Shown here: positions 58,440 through 64,000 of the stretch, one piece after another | Layout of the letters: each line of letters opens with the position of its first letter | Position numbering within the stretch: the stretch's first letter is position 1 | DNA from: S015-6 sp964479535 | GTDB lineage: Bacteria; Desulfobacterota; DSWW01 | Length of the DNA: 64,000 bases | NCBI GenBank assembly: GCA_964479535.1 | Contig: CAYZMM010000001.1 | Span: 310,001 to 374,000, forward strand | Direction of reading: 5' to 3' | Notes under the pieces: model-generated | The model's input: the letters and a program-made list of their open reading frames with translations, nothing else | Database searches by the model: none | What the model was told of the DNA's origin: nothing | Position numbers and translations under genes: made by a program

Positions 58440-59752
58440 TCCGCCTCCCCGGCAAGTCTGCAGAGCGTCTGCACCGTCTGCTCCAGGGAAACGCTCTCAT
58501 CGATTTCCTGTCGAAGAAAGGCGTCGATGGCAGGCCGGAGGCGAATCGCCGTATCCACCTCGGGATCACTCCCCTCTTTGTAGGCGCCGATGGCGATCAG
58601 GTCCGCGGCTCTGCGATAGGCCGACATCAATGCCTTCACCCTTCGGGCGGCCTTCTCGTGTTCCCTGGTGGCCACATGCGGCATGACCCGGCTCACACTC
58701 TCCAGGACGTCGATGGGAGGATACTGCCCCTGTGCGGCCAGTTCCCGGGAAAGCACGACGTGGCCGTCCAGGATGCTTCGAACCGTGTCGGCCACCGGAT
58801 CCGCGAGATCGTCTCCCTCCACCAGGATGGTGTACACGCCCGTGATCGATCCCTCGTGGGCAAGACTGCCCGGCCGTTCCAGAAAGACGGGCAGCATGGC
58901 GAAGACGGAAGGAGGATACCCTTTCGTTGCCGGGGGCTCTCCCACGGCGAGACCGATCTCCCGCTGCGCCATGGCGAAGCGGGTGATGGAATCCATCATG
59001 AAGAGCACCTTCCTGCCCTCGTCCCGGAAAGACTCTGCGATGGCCATGGCGAGAAAGGCGCCCCTCTTGCGCAGCAGCGGGGGCTGATCCGAAGTGGCGA
59101 CGACAACCACCGACTTCCTGAGCCCTTCCCTGCCGAGAGAACCCTGGATGAATTCGTTCACCTCTCTTCCCCGCTCCCCGATCAGGGCGATTACGTTGAC
59201 GTCCGCCTCCGTGTTGCGCGCGATCATGCCGAGGAGAGTGCTCTTACCGACCCCGCTCCCTGCGAAGATCCCCATGCGCTGTCCCTGGCCGCAGGTCAGC
59301 AGGCCGTTCACGGCACGCACGCCCAGGTCGAGGGGGCTCCGAATCCTGGTTCTCTCCAGGGGATTCACCGGTCCCTGGTAGAGCGGGTACGTCCGGTCTT
59401 CATGGACGCGCCCCTTGCCGTCCATTGGATGGCCCAGCCCGTCGATCACCCGGCCCAGCAGGTCCGGCCCGGTCCGCACCGTGTTCTCCCCTGCCTCGAC
59501 CTGAATCAGGCTTCCCGGTCCGATGCCCAGAATTCCCTCCAGGGGCATGAGGAAGAGGTGTCGGTCCTGAAAACCGACCACTTCGGCGTGGACGGTTTGC
59601 TGCCCGTCCGTGGACTCGATGCGCGCCTTTGCGCCCACCGGGGCCCAGACGCCCGTCCCTTCGATCAGAAGGCCCACGGCCTTGCGCACCTTTCCACGGG
59701 TCGGCAGCGGCTCGATCGCTTCCAGCCTCTCTCGGTATTCCGCCAGGTTCAC
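58436..59752 (-). CDS. fliI: Flagellum-specific ATPase FliI
   Basis: The 438-residue ATPase of F1-beta type has Walker A AGSGVGKSTLLG (about residue 165), IALIGERGREVNEFI, Walker B KVLFMMDSITRFAMAQREI and EPPATKGYPPSVFAMLP. It helps unfold and deliver export substrates together with FliH and FliJ. GTG 59752 overlaps the fliH stop; the frame opens 84 bases upstream inside fliH. Confidence 0.96.
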   Translation of the reverse strand: MNLAEYRERLEAIEPLPTRGKVRKAVGLLIEGTGVWAPVGAKARIESTDGQQTVHAEVVGFQDRHLFLMPLEGILGIGPGSLIQVEAGENTVRTGPDLLGRVIDGLGHPMDGKGRVHEDRTYPLYQGPVNPLERTRIRSPLDLGVRAVNGLLTCGQGQRMGIFAGSGVGKSTLLGMIARNTEADVNVIALIGERGREVNEFIQGSLGREGLRKSVVVVATSDQPPLLRKRGAFLAMAIAESFRDEGRKVLFMMDSITRFAMAQREIGLAVGEPPATKGYPPSVFAMLPVFLERPGSLAHEGSITGVYTILVEGDDLADPVADTVRSILDGHVVLSRELAAQGQYPPIDVLESVSRVMPHVATREHEKAARRVKALMSAYRRAADLIAIGAYKEGSDPEVDTAIRLRPAIDAFLRQEIDESVSLEQTVQTLCRLAGEAE

Positions 59753-60354
59753 GCCTTTCTCAACGCCTCCTCGATCGCTTGAAGGGTCACCTCGATCCGG
59801 CCGTCCACTTGACACTGGTCCGACTCGAGCACACAACCTCCCTCCGACACCTCCGGATCCTCCTGCACCGTCACCTGTCCGACCATGCCGTTCTGCTCCT
59901 TCAGCGCGGGCAGCGCCGCCCGCACCGCTTCGAGGTCCGTCGGGGCGACCCGGACGACGACCTTCTCGCTCTCCCTGAGCCTGTGTAAACCGGCTTCCAG
60001 GATGGAAAGCCTCGCAGCGTCATCCGAACGGATTTCGGTGTGGATCACCTTCTCGGCGATCCGAAAGATCAGATCCAGGATCTCCTGTTCCAGCTTCTCG
60101 TAGAGTTCGGCACGGGTTCTGTCGAGCCCGGCAATGAGGCCCTCCAGGCGCTGCAGCGTTTCGGCCGCCTTCTCCAGTCCCGTGTCGAAACCGGCCTTCT
60201 CTCCGTCCTGGTATCCGGCCGCATACGCCTGCTCCTCCAGCTTGTCCAGATCACGGAGTCTCTGCTCCTCCTCTCCTTCCTGCGCAAGGACTCGATCGAA
60301 CCGGAAGGGCCTGACCTCGTCCACTCTTCCCCCGCGTCCTCTAGACAAAGACAT
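59749..60354 (-). CDS. fliH: FliI regulator FliH
   Basis: The 201-residue protein has a Glu/Gln-rich N-terminal coiled coil with a GxxxG-like stretch (AYAAGYQDGEKAGFDTGLEKAAETLQRLEG) and a C-terminal domain (VRVAPTDLEAVRAALPAL, GGCVLESDQCQVDGRIEVTLQAIEEAL) resembling V-ATPase E/FliH. It holds FliI at the C ring. The start overlaps fliG by 14 bases. Confidence 0.92.
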   Translation of the reverse strand: MSLSRGRGGRVDEVRPFRFDRVLAQEGEEEQRLRDLDKLEEQAYAAGYQDGEKAGFDTGLEKAAETLQRLEGLIAGLDRTRAELYEKLEQEILDLIFRIAEKVIHTEIRSDDAARLSILEAGLHRLRESEKVVVRVAPTDLEAVRAALPALKEQNGMVGQVTVQEDPEVSEGGCVLESDQCQVDGRIEVTLQAIEEALRKA

Positions 60355-61330
60355 CCTCCCCCCCCTTGCCGAGCGTGATCTTGCCCGCCTGCTCCAGCCC
60401 CTTGGCGGTGGCCACCACTTCCTGCTGCGCCTGCTCCACCTCCTTGAGCCGGACCGGCCCCCTCATCTCCATTTCTTCCTTGATGATGCCTGCAGCCCGC
60501 GACGACATGTTCCCGAAGAACTTGTCCTGGACGGTCTGATCCGTTGCCCGGAGGGCAACCACCAGGACGTCGGTGCTCACTTCCTTCAGGATCGTCTGCA
60601 GGGTCCGGTCGTCCAGATGGACGATGTCTTCGAAGACGAAGAGCTGTTCCTCGATCTTCTGGTAGATGGGCTCCTCGATCGCCTTGATGTCCTCCAGGAT
60701 CTGCTCCTCCCGGGATCGGTCGACCCGGTTCAGGATCTCCGCGGCGAATTTGAGCCCACCCAGGTTGGAAAGGCCTCCGGCGAACTTTCTCGAGACGTGA
60801 CTCTTGACCGCTTCTTCGAGCTCGTCCACCACGTTCGGGTGAATCTCCTCCAGGGTGGAAATGCGATAGAGGATTTCACCCTGGATGCTTTCGGGCAGGT
60901 ATCCGAGAACCTCGCCGGCCCGGTCCGCATCCAGGGATGCAAGTACAAAGGCGATGACCTGCGGATGCTCCCGCTGCACGATGTTCGAGATGGTCCGGGG
61001 CTCCATCTTCCGAATCGCCTCCAGGCCCACCTGGCTGCTGTTGAGCAGAAAATCCTGCATCATCTCAGAGGCCTTCGCCTCGCCCAGGGTCTTGGACAGG
61101 GCCCTCTGCATGTACTTGCCGCCGTCCAGCCCGACGAGGGACGGGTCTCTCATCGCCTCCTCGAAGTCGGCTGCGAGGGACTGCACTTCCTCGCCGCTCA
61201 CCTTCCGGAGCCTTACCATCGCCTCGGTGACCTTGTGGATCTCCGACGCCTGGAGATGGCTGATCACGTCGCCGGCCAGGTCTTCTCCCAGGGCCATGAG
61301 CAGAGCAGCGGCCTTGTCGATACCGTTCAT
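60341..61330 (-). CDS. fliG: Motor switch protein FliG
   Basis: The 329-residue protein has the N-terminal FliF-binding domain (KAAALLMALGEDLAGDVISHL), the middle domain with EHPQVIAFVLASLDADRAGEVLGYLPE and the C-terminal torque domain (FVFEDIVHLDDRTLQTILKEV, NMSSRAAGIIKEEMEMRGPVRLKEVEQAQ). The charged residues that face the stator are present. It lies one base after fliF. Confidence 0.97.
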   Translation of the reverse strand: MNGIDKAAALLMALGEDLAGDVISHLQASEIHKVTEAMVRLRKVSGEEVQSLAADFEEAMRDPSLVGLDGGKYMQRALSKTLGEAKASEMMQDFLLNSSQVGLEAIRKMEPRTISNIVQREHPQVIAFVLASLDADRAGEVLGYLPESIQGEILYRISTLEEIHPNVVDELEEAVKSHVSRKFAGGLSNLGGLKFAAEILNRVDRSREEQILEDIKAIEEPIYQKIEEQLFVFEDIVHLDDRTLQTILKEVSTDVLVVALRATDQTVQDKFFGNMSSRAAGIIKEEMEMRGPVRLKEVEQAQQEVVATAKGLEQAGKITLGKGGEDVFV

Positions 61331-61331
61331 A

Positions 61332-62855
61332 TCACGCCTCTCGCAGCCACATCTTGATAATCCCCGCGGCCCGCCCCGGATCCTGCTCGACCAGCCGCAT
61401 CAGCTTGTCCCTTTCGGTCAGCTCCGGAATCACCTTCTCCATCTGCTCGAGGCTCTCCGGAAGCTTTCGTTGAAACTCTTCGAGCCGTTCCCCCTCCTCG
61501 GAAAGTCGTTTGAGAAGGGGCCGGAGCACCGCAAAAATGAGAAGAAGGACGCCGACGACGAGCCCGCCGTACTTCAGCACCGACGGGAACACCCTTTCGA
61601 AGACCTCCAGGAATCCGGGTGAAGGAATCTCGTCCGGTCCTTCCTGGGTGCTCCTGTCAAAGGGTGTGAGAACCACCTCGACCTGGTCGCCCCGCTTCTC
61701 ATCGAATCCGACCGCTCCCTTCACGAGGGAGGTGAGCCGCGCCAGGGTCGCCTCTTCGGTGTCCTCCTTCTGGTGAACCAGTACGGCCACGGACAGCCGC
61801 TGGATCGCCCCGGGCGATTCGACCTGGCGCCTCACCACCTTGTTGATCTCATAGTTGAGCACCTGTTCCTTCTTCTCGGAAGGCGTCCCACGGGCACCCC
61901 CGCCTGCCCCTGCGCCTCCCGGTTGCTCCGCCCCGAGGCCGGGCGTGCCGACGGCCACCATGCCGCCGGTCTTCTCACTCCTCTTCTGTTCACTCCGAAC
62001 GACCACGGATTCGGGGTCGTAGAGCTCTTCCTCCTTCTCCACCTTGCGGAAATCCACGTCCGCCGAAACCCGGACGATCGCGTTGCCCATGCCGACGATT
62101 CTCTCGAGCATCCGCGCGACCCGCTGCTCCAGATTGCTCTCCAGCTCCCGCTTGTACTCCAGCTGGTAGGAGGAGATGGCCGTCACACTGTCGGCGTCCT
62201 GACTCGCTCCGGTCAACAGGTTGCCCTCGGTGTCGATGACCGAGACATCTTCCGGCTGAAGCCCCTCGATGCTTCCGCTCACGAGATGCACGACCCCCTT
62301 GACGTGTCCGGGCTGCATCCGACCGGAGCCACGCATCTTGAGAATCACGGAGGCCTTGGGCCGCGCTTCTTCGGCCCCCACGAAGGGAGACCTCTCGGGC
62401 ATGACCAGATGAACCCTCGCCCTTTCCACCTCCGCCACGCCCATGATGGTCCGGGCCAGTTCGCCCTCCAGGGCGCGCCGGTAGTTCACCTCCTGGGCGA
62501 AGCGGGACATGTTCCAGCTGTCCTTGTCAAAGAGCTCGAACCCGACCACACCGCCGAGCGAGATGCCCTCGGCCGCCATGGCGAGACGAAGTTCGGCAAC
62601 GTTCTCCCGAGGCACCTCGATGACTCTCCCGCCGGCCCCCAGCCTGTACGGAACCTGCTGCTCCTGCAGCTTGGAAACCACCTCGGCCGAATCGGCTTCC
62701 TCCAGGTTCGCGTAGAGGATGGCGAAATCGGGGCGGTTGGCCACAAAAGAGAAGAGGGCGATCCCCCCGACGGCGGAAACGATGAGGAAGAGCACGACGA
62801 ACTTCTTCTGCGGGGTAAGCGACTGGAATCCCTGGAGCAGGTCCTGTGCTTTCAT
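61332..62855 (-). CDS. fliF: MS-ring protein FliF
   Basis: The 507-residue protein has two membrane segments (FVVLFLIVSAVGGIALFSFV near 20-40; YGGLVVGVLLLIFAVLRPLL near 420) and ring-building motifs between (EVPRENVAELRLAMAAEGI, GFELFDKDSWNMSRFAQEVNYRRALEGELARTI). The C-terminus (about 450-507) binds FliG. It forms the MS ring, the base of the motor. It follows fliE by nine bases. Confidence 0.97.
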   Translation of the reverse strand: MKAQDLLQGFQSLTPQKKFVVLFLIVSAVGGIALFSFVANRPDFAILYANLEEADSAEVVSKLQEQQVPYRLGAGGRVIEVPRENVAELRLAMAAEGISLGGVVGFELFDKDSWNMSRFAQEVNYRRALEGELARTIMGVAEVERARVHLVMPERSPFVGAEEARPKASVILKMRGSGRMQPGHVKGVVHLVSGSIEGLQPEDVSVIDTEGNLLTGASQDADSVTAISSYQLEYKRELESNLEQRVARMLERIVGMGNAIVRVSADVDFRKVEKEEELYDPESVVVRSEQKRSEKTGGMVAVGTPGLGAEQPGGAGAGGGARGTPSEKKEQVLNYEINKVVRRQVESPGAIQRLSVAVLVHQKEDTEEATLARLTSLVKGAVGFDEKRGDQVEVVLTPFDRSTQEGPDEIPSPGFLEVFERVFPSVLKYGGLVVGVLLLIFAVLRPLLKRLSEEGERLEEFQRKLPESLEQMEKVIPELTERDKLMRLVEQDPGRAAGIIKMWLREA

Positions 62856-62864
62856 GGTCCTTCC

Positions 62865-63158
62865 TTACGCCTGCATCTTCATGATTTCTTCGTAGGCCCG
62901 CACGATCCGGTTCCGCGCCTCCACCATCAATCGAAACGACGTGTCCGCCTTTTCCATGGCGATCATCGCCTGGTGGACATTCTCGACCTTGCCCGTGGCG
63001 AGTTCGTGGGCCGCCCGGTCCGCCTCCTTCTGCAGGTTGTCCACGCCCTCGATGCAGGACTTGAGGTACTCTTTGAAGCCGGACCCCCGGCTCGCCTGCT
63101 TCGACTCGGGCAGTTCGAGCATCTGCTTTGCCTGGCCGATGTCTTTGATTTGAGGCAT
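62865..63158 (-). CDS. fliE: MS-ring/rod junction protein FliE
   Basis: A 97-residue protein ending LATGKVENVHQAMIAMEKADTSFRLMVEARNRIVRAYEEIMKMQ, the FliE signature. It connects the MS ring to the rod and opens the export gate. It is placed between flgC and fliF, as usual. Confidence 0.96.
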   Translation of the reverse strand: MPQIKDIGQAKQMLELPESKQASRGSGFKEYLKSCIEGVDNLQKEADRAAHELATGKVENVHQAMIAMEKADTSFRLMVEARNRIVRAYEEIMKMQA

Positions 63159-63163
63159 CGTTT

Positions 63164-63595
63164 CTACCTCCAGATCTCCAAGGCCTTCTTCATCATTTCC
63201 TTCGAGGCGTTGAAGGTCGTCAGGTTCGCCTCATAGGACCGGAAGGCCTCCATCATGTTGACCATCTCCTCGAATCGCTCCACGTTGGGGAATTCCACGA
63301 AGCCCTGTTCATCCGCATCCGGATGTCCCGGCATGTGCAGACGCCGGAAGGGGCTCGGATCTTCGACCACCCCCACGGTGGCAACCTTGCGCAGCGCCTC
63401 CGTCCCGTCGAAGTCACGGCCGCCCGCCTCCTTCAGCGGCACCGCGGAGAAAAGGATGTCCTTCCTCCGGTAGGTCCGGCCGTTGACCGATCGTGTCGAA
63501 CCCGCATTCGCCAGGTTCGACGCGATCAGTCGCATCCGCCTCATCTGCGCGTCCATCCCGGAAACACTGATTTCGAATCCATCGAATACGCCCAC
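63164..63595 (-). CDS. flgC: Proximal rod protein FlgC
   Basis: A 143-residue rod protein with FEISVSGMDAQMRRMRLIASNLANAGSTRSVNGRTYRRK and a C-terminal NVERFEEMVNMMEAFRSYEANLTTFNASKEMM. The start is a GTG that is separated from the flgB stop by one base and preceded by GGGAGG. The family usual start is Met; the GTG is the only one that fits. Confidence 0.96.
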   Translation of the reverse strand: MGVFDGFEISVSGMDAQMRRMRLIASNLANAGSTRSVNGRTYRRKDILFSAVPLKEAGGRDFDGTEALRKVATVGVVEDPSPFRRLHMPGHPDADEQGFVEFPNVERFEEMVNMMEAFRSYEANLTTFNASKEMMKKALEIWR

Positions 63596-63596
63596 A

Positions 63597-63992
63597 TCAG
63601 CCTCCCTGTACCGCGAGTTTGATGGTCTGGAACTTTCGGTGCACGTGTTTCAACAAGGCCTGATAGGTGTAGTTGTTCTCCACCAGACGGGCCATCTCTT
63701 CGGACAGGTTGACCGAGTTTCCGTCCAGGCCCTCGGCCGACGCCTTGACCACCACCGCGTTCGGTGCCCCCCCCGGAAGTCCCGGCAGGTGAACGGAATC
63801 GGTTCTCCGGAGCACCTCTTCGCTCCGGGTGCCGATCTGCTCCATGACCTTCCTGAAGTCCAGATCCCGGGCCAGGTACCCCGGCGTGTCCCGGTTGACG
63901 ACGTTCGAAGAGATCAGACGGTGTCGCCTGACACACCAGTCCAGGGCCGTCGAGGCCCATTTCAGAGACGGGTCGTCCGGAATTCCGCTCAT
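63597..63992 (-). CDS. flgB: Proximal rod protein FlgB
   Basis: A 131-residue rod protein: LISSNVVNRDTPGYLARDLDFRKVM and the C-terminal GNSVNLSEEMARLVENNYTYQALLKHVHRKF. It is the first gene seen of the flgB-C-fliE-F-G-H-I-J operon; only eight bases upstream are visible, so its promoter lies beyond the right edge. Confidence 0.95.
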   Translation of the reverse strand: MSGIPDDPSLKWASTALDWCVRRHRLISSNVVNRDTPGYLARDLDFRKVMEQIGTRSEEVLRRTDSVHLPGLPGGAPNAVVVKASAEGLDGNSVNLSEEMARLVENNYTYQALLKHVHRKFQTIKLAVQGG

Positions 63993-64000
63993 GGGTCTTC

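Noticed and set aside
1..64000. tRNA, rRNA, CRISPR arrays, insertion sequences or prophage genes
   Set aside because: Looked for and not seen; the only repeats are the two heptanucleotide arrays and short dyads.

Overview
The window is a GC-rich stretch from a Gram-negative, flagellated bacterium and is dominated by one almost complete flagellar biosynthesis locus. Outer-membrane L- and P-ring genes (flgH, flgI), an OmpA-family protein and an ADP-heptose synthesis enzyme show the Gram-negative envelope. The order flgM-flgN-flgK-flgL-csrA-fliW, a single-domain rod-binding FlgJ, a MotE-like protein, FlhF/FlhG and pervasive sigma-54 (-24/-12) promoters fit a deltaproteobacterial (Desulfobacterota-like) lineage with polar flagella. 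The exact taxon cannot be read from the sequence.

Layout. (1) 1-8.5 kb: a sigma-54 enhancer-binding response regulator cut by the left edge, flaG, a small envelope operon (DUF4398-like lipoprotein, OmpA protein, rfaE2), a lipoprotein plus beta-propeller operon under a perfect -35/-10 promoter, and a REC-PAS3-HK-REC hybrid kinase with a sigma-28-type promoter. (2) 8.5-28.5 kb: a two-armed island of large modular enzymes. The plus-strand arm holds a sulfotransferase/methyltransferase, a degenerate asparagine-synthetase paralogue and three glycosyltransferases. The minus-strand arm holds a GT4-methyltransferase-TPR protein, two GT9 heptosyltransferase-like proteins, a CgeB-type transferase and two unknown proteins. 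The arms converge on a PilZ gene. Three strong sigma-54 sites drive them, and the minus arm abuts fliT-fliS-fliD-fliC, so flagellin modification is the likely job. (3) 28.5-36 kb: filament, cap, junction and post-transcriptional control genes (fliT, fliS, fliD, fliC, fliW, csrA, flgL, flgK, flgN, flgM), with sigma-28 promoters before fliC and flgM. (4) 36-40.6 kb: rod and ring operon flgF-G-A-H-I-J under sigma-54. (5) 40.7-52.7 kb: switch, export and regulation operon fliL-M-N-O-P-Q-R-flhB-A-F-G-fliA plus accessory genes, under sigma-54. (6) 53-64 kb: hook genes fliK-flgD-flgE and the basal operon flgB-C-fliE-F-G-H-I-J-motE-like, with a CheY-like gene inserted in the opposite orientation.

Working together. 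The promoters suggest a hierarchy. A sigma-54 activator turns on basal body, hook, FliA and the modification enzymes. FliA, held by FlgM until the hook is complete, then turns on flagellin, flgM itself and the hybrid kinase. FliW/CsrA probably tune flagellin translation. Two loci carry heptanucleotide tandem repeats, one of them inside the flgA reading frame. No tRNA, rRNA, insertion sequence or CRISPR array was seen.
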